Shown: piece by piece, positions 46,678 through 59,760 of the stretch
How positions within the stretch are numbered: position 1 is the stretch's first letter
Layout: every line of letters begins with the position of its first letter
From: Eonycteris spelaea
Taxonomy: Eukaryota; Chordata; Mammalia; Chiroptera; Pteropodidae
Assembly: GCA_003508835.1 (NCBI GenBank)
Contig: PUFA01000003.1
Location: 17,957,501-18,021,500, forward strand
Reading direction: 5' to 3'
Length of the DNA stretch: 64,000 nucleotides
Position numbers and translations under genes: made by a program
Notes under the pieces: generated by a model
Told to the model about the DNA's origin: nothing
Database searches by the model: none
The model's input: the letters and a program-made list of their open reading frames with translations, nothing else

Positions 46678-48048
46678 CTGCAGATTCAGAAGATTCATGT
46701 TTATGATGTTTAAAAGGAATGTTAAGAAATGAATTAAACTCTGTCATCTCTCCATTCTTGGTGTTCTATTTAATATTTTATTATAAATTATTAAATTAAT
46801 ATCAAAACTGTATAATTACATAAAAATTATGCACAAAAATAAAACCAAAGTAACCATTAATTACAAAAGAGCACATTAACAATAAAACCAAAGTAAAAAC
46901 TAAGCTATTTAGATGTGGTAACTGCTACATAATTCATAGATGATGATAAACTAAATTCTTCTCAAGTACAATAGATCCTATTTTATTCAGTTTATCAACT
47001 GGTAGAAAGCATTTCAACGTTTTAATAAGCAGTATCACCATATTGGTTTATGTTGGCTAAATACCAACCCTAGATATTAGTTTAAGCTCTTTTATACCAG
47101 CTTGAAATGTATTTTATGAAAGAGTTAACGTTTTACTGTATTTTTCTCAAATCTGCACTTTCTATAAAGTAATTAGTCTCAAGTTATGCCCAAATTTTGA
47201 AAAAGTATAAATTCCCCAAAGTTAAAAATTCATCCAGAATTACATAATTTGAAAATAGAGAGGTGATTTGTAAATTATGCCTATTCTACAACTAAATGGC
47301 CAGAGTAACATTAGTAAACAGAACGTTTATCATCTTTTCTCAGGAGGACGGAACTGTATTCCATTAAAACCACCTTCAAAGAGAAGGGAAGTCATGAATC
47401 TAAGAGGCACTGGTTCTAAATGGTTCAAATTTGATAGACAAAAAAAAAAAAAAGCCTACAGAAACAATGGCTATACAGAAGGAAGAAGAGAGGTGCTGAG
47501 GGGTGGTTAAATTTATAATACGGCCTTGGTTGCATAAGTCTTTGTACTAAGGTAATTTAAGTAGCCCATAATTTTTTAAACATTGAGTTAATATGCATTT
47601 AAGAGATATCTCCAAGTGTTAAGCAGCACTTCAGAGAAACAGCTGGTAGATGCTATTTTTACAGGGAAAAAATCCAAAGGATAATGCTACTAGGCAACAC
47701 TGACCCTACAGTATACCAGTTGTGATGGGCTCCCAAGGAAAGTATGAGAAAATACTCTCTCTTCCTAAACTATGAAACTTTTATAATAAAATATACCAAG
47801 AAAACATCTCTGAGTATGAATTCGCTATGGAGAATAAATTCTACAAAAATTTCCCGCTATGTTACTATATTTTCTATCATCAGGAATCTATAGATTGCTC
47901 TGTAGTTAAAATGACAGGAATTTTATATATATTAAAACAGATCCTACTACCTTTACATGAAACTTTCAAATTTTCTTAGAATTTCTATTTTAAAATTTAA
48001 AACTATACTTGTCCATAGATTAAGATTAAAAATAAACAACAAAATTTG

Positions 48049-48083
<35 letters not shown>

Positions 48084-48111
48084 AAAACAAAAACAACAAC
48101 TCTTCACATAC
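46678..48111 (-). other. PIAS2: PIAS2 intron leading to the alpha terminal exon
   Basis: AT-rich intron with a (CA)n microsatellite at 48050-48081 just inside the donor. A 77-codon ORF at 47277-47510 on the plus strand has no recognisable homology and looks accidental. Confidence 0.6.
48050..48081. repeat. (CA)n microsatellite near a PIAS2 donor
   Basis: About 16 perfect CA units about 30 bases inside the intron from the donor at 48111. Confidence 0.95.
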
Positions 48112-48251
48112 CTGGCAAATCTGATGACATGCTTGATATCGGCGTGTGGTGGAATGGTACTGAGTAGTCTGTTAATGAAGGCGGAATAGCAGCAGGATCA
48201 ACTGAAGTCACACTGGGCACCCTTACAGAAGATGGCTGATACATGAGAACC
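48112..48251 (-). CDS. PIAS2: PIAS2 exon (VLMYQPSSVRV.. to ..SSDLPG)
   Basis: This 140-base exon encodes VLMYQPSSVRVPSVTSVDP, then AAIPPSLTDYSVPFHHTP and ISSMSSDLP, with split Gly codons at both ends. It is part of the Ser/Pro-rich C-terminal half of PIAS2, shared by the alpha and beta forms. The donor is G|GTATGTGAAG. It is the branch point for alternative ends: the next exon is either the alpha terminal exon at 46677 or the 38-base exon at 44129. Both begin with two bases that complete Gly. A (CA)n microsatellite lies about 30 bases into the downstream intron. Confidence 0.95.
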
Positions 48252-49141
48252 CTGTTTTAAATAGCATGGGAAATTACAAACAATCTGGCTGTTAGTTCAC
48301 AGGAGAGCAGGGCTGCACTATTGGACACTGTCAGTTTTAAGTTCACTAAGCTTCAACATGACTCTATGGCAGCCACTCTCTACTATACAGTACTCCACTC
48401 TAATCTCTTCTTTCATTAATAGTCTTCATTTTAATATGAATGTATGTTGATTCACAACAGCAGCTATGACATAAGAGCAAGTGAGCATTACAACAAATAG
48501 AAATATATTTTACATATGCTTTTATTAACGTTATGTGTAACGTAGGTGGATATTTAAAGTTTTATCTATAAATAAACTTAGAAATAAAATAGAGTCCTAA
48601 GATTTGATTTAAATCAGGGTACCTTTATGAGTGACGCTCCTACAGGGGGTTCAAACAGAATTTCTTCCATTCTAACTCAAATTATGTTAATTATTAGCAC
48701 TCTTATCTGGGAATCACCTGAGCAAAGAGAGCCAATCCTAAAGCCAGTCAACCTGATGACAATAGGCAGCAATCAGAAATCACAATAAGATGACTACACA
48801 GGATTTAAGATATAATGTCCATAACCCTCTCCTAGAGGGTTATGACTTTGAAATTAGCTGTTTATTCTACCAAAAAAAAACAAATTAAGCACTTAAGATA
48901 TACTTTATAACTGGTATTATATGTATATATACACACTATATATAACTGCATAATTTCAAGAAACATTAATAATTAACCATAATTTTGAAAAAGTTCAGGG
49001 ATAAAGAGACAATTTTGCATTCTTTTTATTTAACCTTCATTTTGTCCTGGTCCAGACTAAACAATTAGAACTTCACAAGAAACACATCCTGAATGCATAT
49101 AAGAAACTAAGCAATATTACAGACCCTATGGTAGACGGTGG

Positions 49142-49612
49142 CCTTCTTTTTGTCCTACACATCAGCGAGACTGCAGTGGTAGCAGCTGCTCTTTGAGTTT
49201 TGACATATCATCCAAAGATGACGAGAAAATTAAGTGCCAGAAAGTCAGACAAGAAAGACAAAGACTGTGAACAAATCTAGGGGCAAAGTCAAAAAGAACT
49301 GGCTCAAAAGCAAAGTTCAGGACAAGCGCAATGACCTAGCCTTGTTTGACAAAGCCACCTGTGACAAACTCTGGAAGAAAGTTCTCAACTGTAAGCTGTT
49401 GCCTCCGAGAGACTGAAGATCTGCAGTTCCTTGGCCAGGAGTCCTTTAGCAGCTCCTCAGTAAAGGGCTTATTAAACTAACGCGTTTTGACGCAGAGTTC
49501 AACTGCTATGCACCAGAAACACCAAGGGTGGAGATGACCCAGCTGCTACTAAAGATGCATAAACAAGTCCTACCAACTGTACATATTGAAAAATAAAACT
49601 ATTAAATAAAGG
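49142..49612 (+). pseudogene. RPS25: Processed pseudogene of ribosomal protein S25
   Basis: The stretch reads like an RPS25 mRNA copied back into DNA with no introns, on the strand opposite to PIAS2. A 5' UTR-like start (CTTCTTTTTGTCC) precedes a region corresponding to KKDKD.., then [20 protein letters not shown] matching the S25 core, then KLLPPRD and a stop. The 3' part matches the RNTKGGD.. coding end and the short UTR with AATAAA near 49595. The true initiator is lost (ATA or similar near 49205). A stop and frame breaks interrupt the reading, and about a dozen bases are missing around 49403. It cannot encode S25. A clean target duplication was not found. The parent gene is elsewhere. Confidence 0.9.
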
Positions 49613-52600
49613 GGAAGGGGGAGCTGGGACATTATGTTAGCATTCTAAGGCACTGCCAGAAAACTACTGTAAGCTTAATGAGAGGCATGGAATTCTGTAG
49701 CTGGAAGGGACCACTACAAAGATGAAGAAGAAAGTAAAACTGACAGAAACTTAAAGTAAGACTGAGGTGACAACTAGGACCTCTGAATGTCCTTTCCTTT
49801 GGCTGAAACACTTCCTGTAATAGCTCGAATTATTAAATAGAGTAACAATGTACAATAATGTAGTTCCATGATACTCAGACAACACTACATTATAACTTCA
49901 ATTTATATCTCAAACCACTTAAATAATCATGACCTATTTAGACACTGAAAACCTTCTAAAACTAGTTTGCACTATGATATGAAGATCTTGTCTAGCTGTT
50001 ATTCTGTAGTATCTCAAAAATATAGATGTCACTATAAATGTGGAAAATGAAGTCATCTTGAAAGTTCATACCTGGTTGTGTTGGCAACTGAGTTAGTCTC
50101 AGAAAAATGAATAAATAACATCTGTTAGAATTCAAAAATCTTAAAAACAGATTCATTTAGGAGGCACAGGAAATATGCCTGAGACAATAACATAAGCCTG
50201 GTATTTCAAAAGCACCTTCCGGAGATAAATGAAGATGGAAGGAAATCATCTCCCAAATAGCAACCTGCTAGCTTTGAAGCATGTTGTTTCTTGGCCTTCA
50301 GTGTTACCTGGAGGCCAAGAAACAAGCAGAAGGTGAACAGAGGGTAAGAAGGAGAGAGACTGGTGTGCAAGTGCTGAGGGAGGAGTGTAAAAACTGGTTC
50401 TGATTATTCTGGTTGCCTCACAGTATTAATATCTTAATTGCATTTTTAAAAATATTTAACTGGCAAGCTTTTGAAGACATAGACAGTGCACAAAAACACA
50501 CACACACACACGGTTTCATTTATTTTAAAAAGTTCTTACCTAAAAATACATTTAATCTACCAGTCTTCTTCTGACACTGAAAATAACTAAAAGAAAATGT
50601 TCAGGTTTACAAGAAAAAGATGATGCCCACCTTCCTTCCACTCCCCTTTCTCTTCCTTGGATATCTCACACTGGAGATTTTCCTACTGTCTTGATCTGGA
50701 ATTGATCATTCAACTTGGATCAGATTTATAGGGAACAAAACGCACTTTCCTCCCCCACCCCTTTACTTGCATCCACAGAGGAGTCAGATCAATGTCTCAA
50801 CACACTGTCTACTGCCATAGTAACAATTATTGCCCATGTTCTGTTCTCATAACATGAAAATGATTAACTTTCCTAGTTTCTCCAATACAAAATTGTTGAC
50901 TGTCACATGTCAAAGTCCAGCGAGGGTAGAAATTATTATATCAACATCTAGAACCTCATCAAACACCCTGAAAAAACTCAATTATTTAGTGTAGGTTGAC
51001 TCTTATTTACCTGTACCTTGCAACCATTAACACATTCAACTTTATATACAATAACTAACAAATAAGTCATTTGTTAGAATTATCAAATTATGCATGGTAG
51101 ATTATTCTAATCATAATCTTCCTAAGGACACATTCAGAAAGGTAAATAATTCTAATGCCTATGCAAAAAACAGATATATTTCTAGATATAATGTATCTAA
51201 TAAATAAAATAACAAGGACCATGGAAAAAATGTTAATGGTGAAATTATGAGTTTAAAGATGTGATGCTATGAAGTAATATGAATTCTTAAAAAGCTTTTA
51301 ATATTTGTTAAAAAAAGCTTTTAACATTTGTTTCTGCCTCCTCATAGACTGAGAAATACACGCACAGGCATATGTATACATAATTTTTTAAATTCTATAG
51401 CTTTATTGATAACATCACAGCACAAAAGGAAGGTAATTGTTGGAATGCTGCTAGAGAATATCAGTATTTTAGACTGTCTACTGGATCACTGAATTCATCA
51501 TAGTTGCCCCAGACTTAAATATCTAAAAATTGGTTAACAATGCAGTGATTTGAAATTTTACCCATAAAACTAAAATTGCTTGTGTGCTCCCTTGCACTTT
51601 ATGATCATAAAAATATTTTTTAAAGATTAAATTTTGCTAGCAATTCCTAATGATTCTTAATCCAGAGAAATACATATTTATCTCTATTCCTTGTTTTGTA
51701 TCTTTAGGATACCTCCATATTAATGACAAAGCAATCATTCAATTTCCAATGGGGTAGGGGCATAAAATTTAAAATTATCTCTTAATGTAGAAAAATATCA
51801 AAGATCTTCTAAAAGTCTTAAATTAAGATGCCAGTTTCTCCTAAGAGATACTACTTGACTACATTAAAAGGAGCACAGTAAGTATGCAAGGAAAGAGGTT
51901 GGAAGAATTACCAATGTTCACAGTGGTTATCTCAAGACAATGCTTTTTAATTCTTGGTGCTCTGTAAAATTGTTTATAATATGTACTAAAATAATACCTC
52001 TTAAAAAATTGCTCACATAATTTCTAGACAATAACTTAAAGTCAGTGTTTCTGGTTTCTCATTCTCTATTCTTTCTAATTTGCCTATTATCACTGACCAA
52101 GAGGTCTTATAATAAACTTATACAGCAGAAGAAAACCATAAAAATCCTAGACACTGAGCCACAGAGAGGATATAAAAATGACCATGAACAAAATAAAAAA
52201 AGTGTAAGAGCTGGAAGAGATTACAGAGATGACATAACACAGCATGAGTCTCCACTATGACACTGGGACAGGTGGCATCCACTCAACCTTAATACAGAAA
52301 TTTTAGCACAAAGCAACAACTTTCTTAGTGTTCAGAAAGCTCCAGGGGAAAGTTTTTCTATACATCTTTCCTCCACTTAATTTTCATCTACCAAATATTT
52401 TAACAAAGAATAAACTCAGTTAATCAACGGCTCTCTCTTAAGACCTACAAGATAGCTATCACATATTCTCTTTGGCTTAACAGCTTTAGTTCTTAGACCC
52501 ATTCACCCATCATGCTACCATTTCCACCATTCACCACTCTGTTCCCCAACTCTGACTACATTCATTTATTAATACCCTCCTTGGGGATCAGCACTGACTA

Positions 52601-52739
52601 AAATGGTCTAAATGAAAGTTATCCAATCTAAAGTTCTGCCAAACTGGCATGTATGTGTACCCCAGACACTGTACTTCTTTAATTAATGCTGTGCAAGAAG
52701 AAATCAACTTAAGTGATAAACTCTTCAAACCATTAAGTA

Positions 52740-53060
52740 AATTCTGACATTTCAAAGAGTTTCTATTAGGAATGGCTATTAATTTATTAAATGCCTTTCC
52801 AGTATCTATTAAGATGACTAGAGAGTTGCCCTTATGACAAGATCCATTTTATCCATGTACTTCCTAATAATAAAGCATTCCTGGATAAACCCTACTTGGT
52901 GATAATGGAGGCCATTTTAATACATTATTAAATGATTTCCTAAGATTGAATTCAGAATTTTCATTGATCTTTCTAATGTTAGCCTGTTTCATATGGGTTT
53001 TTTCTGTATGGCTGTTAATGTATAAGAGTTATGCTGACTTAATGGAATAAGCTGGGTAGC
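52740..53060 (-). mobile_element. Antisense L1 ORF2 fragment
   Basis: AAGCATTCCTGGATAAACCC followed by TACTTGGTGATAATGG is the antisense L1 ORF2 pattern (GCATCCCTGGGATAAA-type). Confidence 0.55.
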
Positions 53061-53099
53061 TGCAATTCATAGTCATTTTAAACCACAATTTTCATGTAT

Positions 53100-53470
53100 T
53101 GCTGTTTAGTCAAAATTTCCACCTTATATACAATGTTAGTTTTTGTTTTCTTTTTAACCTAGATGAGGAGCCTTACATCTATCTCTATGGTAGCTGGCCA
53201 TGGTGTGAACTATTCTTATTGCCCTGCATGTTGAAGCCATTTCAAATTGTCACCCAAAGTACATGCCATTCATCTAGTTTTGTGTCCTCAGCAATTACTG
53301 GTAAAAATGTACTAAAGGACAGACAGGAGACCCTTATGGCATGCCACCAGAGATACCCTCTGAGACCACATCAATTCATCAGTAAGCATCACTATGCACA
53401 ACCCTTTCAACCTGGCATGAATCCAGCTAACTATAATGCTGTGAAACCTATGTTTTTCCAATATGTTCTA
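53100..53470. repeat. Unnamed ancient interspersed repeat
   Basis: The segment with GACCCTTATGGCATGCCACC and GAATCCAGCTAACTATAAT resembles an old repeat family that I recognise but cannot name. A 129-codon ORF lies over it and is probably accidental. Confidence 0.35.
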
Positions 53471-53849
53471 AAGAATATCGTTAGATAGCAAACTCTGGAA
53501 ATACCACATCTAACCATTCATTCCCATGATTCTCTACTTCAGTAAACACTGCGAAATTACATTTTCATTTTTTGTTTTTTAAATTCAATTGTCTGAAAGG
53601 AATAATAAATGATCAGCATCCCAGAAAAAAAATCTCACTTGAAATACTTTTTTCATTTTCTGTCCCATTAAAAAAACTCATTCTGATTAAATGAGTAAAA
53701 AATATATATACATCATTACTATGATGTATAAATCATATCTGGAAATAGAAGTACTTTAATACTGAGAAGTTCTGCACAAAAAGATGTAATTCTCTTGGTT
53801 TCAAAAGTAATTATAAAGAATGTTGCAAAAGTACACTGAGAGTATAATT

Positions 53850-54110
53850 CCATTTATATAAAATGTCAAGAACAGGCAAATTTATAGATATAAAAAGAAG
53901 ATCAATAATTGCCTGGATCTGGGGTGTGAATGGGGATTAACTGCAAATAAACATGAGAGAAGTTTTCTGGGTACTGGCAATACTCTACAACTGAACTATG
54001 ACGACGGTACAACTCTATAAACTTACTAAAATCACTGCATTGCACAACTAAATTTTATGGTATGTAAATTATGTAAATTATGCCTCAATAAAGCCATTAG
54101 AAAAAATATA
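53850..54110 (+). mobile_element. L1 3' UTR fragment
   Basis: CCATTTATATAAAATGTCAA, GATCAATAATTGCCTGGATC and the ending TATGCCTCAATAAAGCC match an L1M 3' end with its own AATAAA. Confidence 0.75.
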
Positions 54111-54902
54111 CAGAGAGGCCAAAAAGATAAGACTGGCACATCAATATTGAAAGAATGTGTTCTTGTGTTGTAAAGAGAACCCTCTGCTACTTTCTTGCAG
54201 GTTCAAAAATCTCTTAAGAAACATCTATTGCTAAATATTCAAACCTGTCACCTACTATAGGTTAGCAATGGCTTCTGCCAGATAAATCATAAAGAATACA
54301 TACTAGAAAGCATTTAATTTACCCATATTTGCCCTAGAGAGGGTTAGAAAGAAGGCAATCAACCTTTATTGAAAAACTACCATGTACCTGATACTGAGGC
54401 TAAGCTTTTTTATTATCTTACTGAAACCTGAAAAGTTCAGGAGGTAGACATTATTTAACCCCATTTTTCAGAACAGAAAAAGAAGGCCTGAACTAGTTTA
54501 AGTATTTTTCATCCAAGATCACAGAACTAGTAAGCAGTGATATCAAAATTGGAATCCACACTTGTTGGATTCCCAATTGCACACTGCATTACTCTGGGAT
54601 TTCCTCCTGTTCGTCTGTGATGCCAAATTTGCTTCTTACAAATAAATAGATTGAAGAAAACTATAAAAAGCATCAAATATGAAATATTTACACATGAGAA
54701 GATTTCAACTCTCACTTCCCAAAGATGGGAATATTTTCATCAAAATTTGTTCTCCTATAAACAATGTGCTCACTTGAAAATATTTTAACTGAACAAAGGC
54801 AAATTAAAACAGCCTTCTAAGATTATGCAATTCTTAGAAATATTTACAAACCCATCCCAATAGCAGTTAGTTCCAAGTGTTACAAATAATGAATTAACAA
54901 AC

Positions 54903-55074
54903 CCTTTGGTTGGGCTGCTTTGTGTTTCTGACATAAAGATGCACTTCCTTTTGGCAGGAGGGTCGTCCTCTTCATCGGAAGAGCTTTCTATTGTTAGGTC
55001 AATAACATCCACCTTCTTCTTGCTTGCCTCATTGGCTACAGTCACTGAACAAGGCTTACTGAGGACACTTGAAC
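54903..55074 (-). CDS. PIAS2: PIAS2 exon with the SUMO-interacting motif and acidic patch
   Basis: This 172-base exon completes a split Ser and encodes SSVLSKPCSVTVANEASKKK, then VDVIDLTIESSSDEEDDPP and AKRKCIFMSETQSSPTK, ending with GG of a split Gly. VIDLT is the SUMO-interacting motif. The following SSSDEEDD is the acidic serine cluster that in PIAS proteins can be phosphorylated by CK2 and strengthens SUMO binding. The acceptor is CTACATACAG|. The donor GG|GTTTGTTAAT is a weaker-than-average GT site but keeps the phase with the next exon. I recall the human acidic run as DEEED; here it is DEEDD, a conservative change. Confidence 0.96.
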
Positions 55075-56601
55075 CTGTATGTAGGAAACAGAAGGAAAAA
55101 ACTCAAAGCTATGGAACAAACTCCAGCCATGGGAGTCTTAACTGTGCAGCATGGCCGAGAGAAGACACGGCCCGTAAAAGCCACATGCTGCCCCCATGGA
55201 CAGAGACTGACTCCCTAACTCCAGACATCTGTCTGGAAAATGACTACTAACCTGGGGAGACAGGGTGGGCTCTGTGCCTTGACAGAGGGTCAAAAGCCTC
55301 CTTCAGGCAGCATGATCTTAGTTATCTCCCCGGTACTGACAATAGATTTGTGCATATCCTGCTGCTCATGCTGTCTCCCCAGGAAAGCAGTCACTTTATA
55401 GACAGACATCTGGAGTTACGAAGCTGATCTCCAGCCGTGGAAAAGAGTGCGTGGCTTCACTGGCTGTGTATTCCCACAAACATGTGGCAGTGTTCAGTCA
55501 GAATTAGATATTTCCATTCTAGAAAAGGAATGGCGCTCATGTCAAAGAATGTATAGGCTCTTCATCATAACCCAGAACCTGATTAAAATTTTCATGTTGA
55601 AAAGAACCCTAAACTTCTCATTTAAGTGATTCGGACACTTAAATTTTTTCTTATCGATTACCTACTAATCACCTACATTCTCCTTTCTGCTACAACAGTC
55701 TCATACACCATATATTAACTCACCATTTCATAGAAAGGAGTTTATGCCCTGTAATCTATTTAGTAGAAATTGAATGCTAATTGATATGGAAAACCAGCAG
55801 CAGCTAATCAACTAAATCATTATTTTTCTCAAAAATCAGGGAAAACTTGATCATTCTACACACAGGTTCTGTAACAATCACAGAAGAATGATTAATATTA
55901 ACAATCCTTTTCCACTCTTCTTACTCTTAACATTTATTATTACATTGCTAGAACATCAAAATAGTCAACACAAAACTGAAGTGCAGTGAGTGGACTAGGT
56001 TAGGTAAAAAGAAACTAAGTTAATCTTTGTCTTTCAATTAGTCAAACTGCCCTTAGTTTCCCTATTCAGTATGGACAGGTACGGAGAGGTGAAGGCTAAG
56101 TATCTTCCTAGGTAACCAAGACAGTGGTCAGATTCCTTCCCACAAGGAGATGGAAACAATTTGTTCACTTTTTTTTAGCAACTAGCCTGTGACCTCCTCC
56201 CCCTACCCTCCATTAATGGTTCGGTTCCCTCCCTAATCACGCCTCTACTTGAGGTTTCCCCAACGCTACTCTAAAAACAATTCTGAAAAACTGTCCATGG
56301 AAATGTCAATTATAACCCTTCATTTTGTAACAAATATCATACTTAAAACAATTTTAGATGATTATTTCATTTATTTTACATATGAAAACTACTATGAAAA
56401 GGCTAATAATAAAATGGTATAAACTTTAGCACATTTCTTAAGAATAAAAATCATTTGGGGGAAATTACATATGTAAGAGATGATCAAAAAATAAAGTTCG
56501 CAAACTAAGCTTGAAATGTGGTTCTAGAGGCCAAGATTAACGATAAAGATAATGCTGCACGAGTCTCACTGCTTTGCTCTCCGCTGCCATTCTGCACATA
56601 C
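55075..56601 (-). other. PIAS2: PIAS2 intron
   Basis: About 1.5 kb between two firm exons. I see no exon, RNA gene or clear repeat in it. Confidence 0.7.
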
Positions 56602-56735
56602 TTTCTATTTTTGTACATGGTTGGCTGGATACTTTCATAGCTTCTTTCTTCGGTCTCATTGGACACCAAGAGCCATCTTCTTGGAATTTGATCTCATCCA
56701 CATCAGAACAGTCATTGAGAATTTCCATAAAAAGC
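56602..56735 (-). CDS. PIAS2: PIAS2 exon after the SP-RING
   Basis: This 134-base exon starts with G completing the split Gly and encodes LFMEILNDCSDVDEIKF, then QEDGSWCPMRPKKEAMKV and SSQPCTKIE, ending with A of a split Ser. It forms the C-terminal extension of the SP-RING fold (the SP-CTD region), which in Siz/PIAS ligases helps position the E2-SUMO conjugate. The acceptor is TTGATTTATAG| and the donor is A|GTATGTGCAG. The reading frame continues into the intron past the donor, so a frame-based prediction would add a spurious tail (VCAEW..). Confidence 0.95.
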
Positions 56736-57199
56736 CTATAAATCAATTAAGTACATCAATGTTATCAATAGCTTTGTTTAAAGGTGAAATTGTAACAAAG
56801 AAACACATATTCCTTTAGACAGTAAAGTAATAATATCTGACTTCAGTCTGTTTTGGAATTTCAATACTTGATACTTTACCACAACTACCATACCCCACTT
56901 TCTTCTAGCTTTCAGATCTTTAATGGGCAATAAAAGAGTTAAGCGACTAACTGAGTCATCTAAAAAATTAATGGTTAAACAGAAATAGACACCTGGAGCC
57001 TCCTAGGTGAGACTGGCAGTAAAGAACAACTTTCAAAACAACACATAAAATACGTATAAGCAAACATAGAAGTTACTACACAAAAATAATTTATAAGCTT
57101 ATTATCACGAAATAAAGGATCATGGGATGGAGAAAAGGAAGACGAAATAGGAATATAGAACAAGTCCCAATAAAATTTTTAGAAACTCAGCGCATATAA

Positions 57200-59760
57200 A
57201 TGATGTTCTATAACCAAAATAAATCTAAAATCATCATCAGAAAAATAGCTGGAAAACCCTAAATATTTGGTAACTAAACAATCAACAAAGAAAACAAAAC
57301 AACAAAAGTTAGAAAATATTTTGAACTGAATGAAAATATAATACAATACGTGGAATGTAGCTAAAGCAGTACTTAAGAGGAAAATGTATACATTAATCTT
57401 CCAATATTAGAAAAGTACTCAAACCAAAAAGCTCAGATTCTACTTAAATGAAACCAGAAAAGTGCAAAGTAAAAAAAAAGAGAGAGAGAAAGAAAGAAAA
57501 TGGAAATGACAAAAAACAAAAACAAATGAAACAGAATAAAAGAAAAACCAACAAAACCAAAAAGCTGGTACTTTAAGGTCAATAAAATCGACAAACTTCT
57601 AGTAAGACTTAAGCTTACTCAAAAAGAAATAGATAGCCTATTAAAGAAATTAAATTTATAGTTAAAAACCTTACCACAAAGAAAATTCCAGGCCCAAACA
57701 TCTTCAATAGGCAATTCTACCAAATATTGAGAAGACATAATACCACCACTTTCCAAATTATTGTATAATGCCAGCATTACTCTGATACTAAAAACCAAAG
57801 ACATTACAAGAAAACAATTAACCAATGTCTCTCAAGAATTTAGCAAAATGAACCCAATGAAAGATAAAAAAGAAAAATCACAGCCAAGTGGGGTTATCCT
57901 CAGAATGCAAGGTTAAATATCTGAAAATCGATCAATGTAAATCATATTAACAGACTAGTCACTTCAAGACAGCAAGACAAAGATATAAAAGGCATCCAAA
58001 TTAGAAAGAAGTAAAACTATCTTTACTGATAAACAACATTGTATATACCGAATATCCTACGTAATCTACAATAAAGCTACCAGAACTACAAAGCAAATTT
58101 AGTGAGGTTTCAAGATGAGAGCAATATACTGAAAAATCAACTACCTTTCTATATACTAGCAACAATCAGAAAATTTTCCAAAAAACCCAATACTATATCA
58201 AAAATATGAACTACTTAGAGATAAATTTGACACTAGGCGTACAAGACCCATATACTGAAGACTACCAAAAATTACTGAGACCTAATTAACTAAATAGATG
58301 ATTCTTATTCATGGATCAGAAGATTCAATATTGTTAGATCACCTTTAACTGATCTATAGTTTCAATTCGATACAAACAAAATCCCAGCAGGTTTGCTTTG
58401 AACTGCAAGCCATTTCTAAAATCTGTAATGAAATGCAAAAAATCTATAGCCAAAATAATTTTGAAAAAGAACAAAGTGATAAGACCCACATGACCCTGAT
58501 TTCTAGACAGTACAGTATCGATATAAATAGAGACATATCAGTAGAACAGAGTCCAGAGGTAAACCATACATATATGATCGACTGATTTTTGAAAAAGGTA
58601 CAAAAGCAATTCAACAAAGAAAACGCAATCTTTCGACAAGCATGGCAGAACAACTGCATGGCCATATGCCAAAACACCCACCTCGATCCTATCTCACGCC
58701 ATGTATAAAATTAACTTGACCTGGATAATAGATCTAAACGCAAAATGAAATGTAAAATACAGAAAGCACAGAGGAAGTCTTTGTGACACTGGGTTAGGGG
58801 AAAATGTCTTTTGATACCAAAAGCACAGTAAGTAAAAGAAAATCTTAATAGACTAGACTTTATCCAAATTAAAAACTGCTATTTGAAAGACACTGTTAAG
58901 AGACTGAAATAAAATGGCAGGAAACATCTGTAAATCACACATCTGATAACAGACTTGCAACTAGAATATATAATGAACTCTAATATGAAAACGAACACCC
59001 CAATTAAAATATGCAAAAGTTTAAACAGTCACTTTGCCAATGATACACAGATAGTGAATGATAAACACACGAAAAGATGCTCAAAGTTATAAAGGAAATG
59101 CAAATTAAATCCACAATGGGGCACCATAATATACCATTAAAATGTCTAAAATTAAAAAGACTAACTCTATCAAATGTTGATGAAAACTAACTACTCTCAT
59201 ATACTGCTAGTTGGAATATAAAAAAGTACAACCCCTCTGGAAAAAAAATTGGGGAATTTCTTACAAAGCATACACCTAAGCATGTGACTGGGGATCTTAC
59301 TCCTATGGGTTTACTCAAGATAAATGAAAATATCAGCCCATACAAAAACTTGGACATTAATGTTCACAGCAGCTTTATTTGCAATAGCCCCAAACCAAAA
59401 TCCCATCAATGAGAGACTTGACAAACAGTGGTATATCTATGCAATGAAATGCTACTTGGCAACAAAAATGAACCGACCATTTGTATATGCAACAACAAGG
59501 ATGAATCTCAAATTAAGCATGCTGAATAAAATAAGCTACACAAAGAAAGCACATACTGTGATTCATATAAAATTCTAGAAAATCCGAACTAACCTATAGA
59601 AACAAAAAGCATATCAATGTAAAAGATTAGAAAGATACATGAGAAAACTCTGCATATGATACGTTCAGTACTTTGACTATCTTGATGATTTCAAAGGTGT
59701 ATATATAGATTAAAATGTATCAAGCTGTACACTTTACATACAGACAGTTCTTACCCCAAT
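57200..59760 (+). mobile_element. Decayed L1 (ORF2 and 3' UTR)
   Basis: Landmarks in order are GCAGTACTTAAGAGGAAAAT, GGTACTTTAAGGTCAATAAA, AGAGACTGAAATAAAATGG, CAATGGGGCACCATAATATA and ACAACAAGGATGAATCTCAA. The copy is full of frame breaks and internal deletions. It lies antisense to PIAS2 in an intron. Confidence 0.8.

Larger units (their letters stand above)
48252..54902 (-). other. PIAS2: PIAS2 intron with RPS25 pseudogene and L1 pieces
   Basis: This 6.65-kb intron contains the RPS25 processed pseudogene (49142-49612), a (CA)n run at 50496-50511, an antisense L1 ORF2 fragment near 52.74-53.06 kb, an unnamed ancient repeat at 53.1-53.47 kb, an L1 3' end at 53.85-54.11 kb and a minus-strand MIR-like piece near 54.43-54.57 kb. 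The stretches 49.65-52.7 kb and 48.3-49.1 kb show nothing I can name. Confidence 0.65.

Noticed and set aside
44926..48081. Regularly repeated CA tracts considered as a CRISPR-like array
   Set aside because: They are simple dinucleotide microsatellites at unequal distances, with no repeat-spacer structure, in a mammalian intron.
53099..53488. 129-codon open frame on the plus strand in a PIAS2 intron
   Set aside because: It sits over an ancient interspersed repeat, antisense to the gene, with no domain signature.
54785..55045. 86-codon frame read from 55045 as a stand-alone protein
   Set aside because: It begins at a GTG inside a PIAS2 exon and reads through the donor at 54902 into the intron. 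The real unit is the spliced exon 54903-55074.
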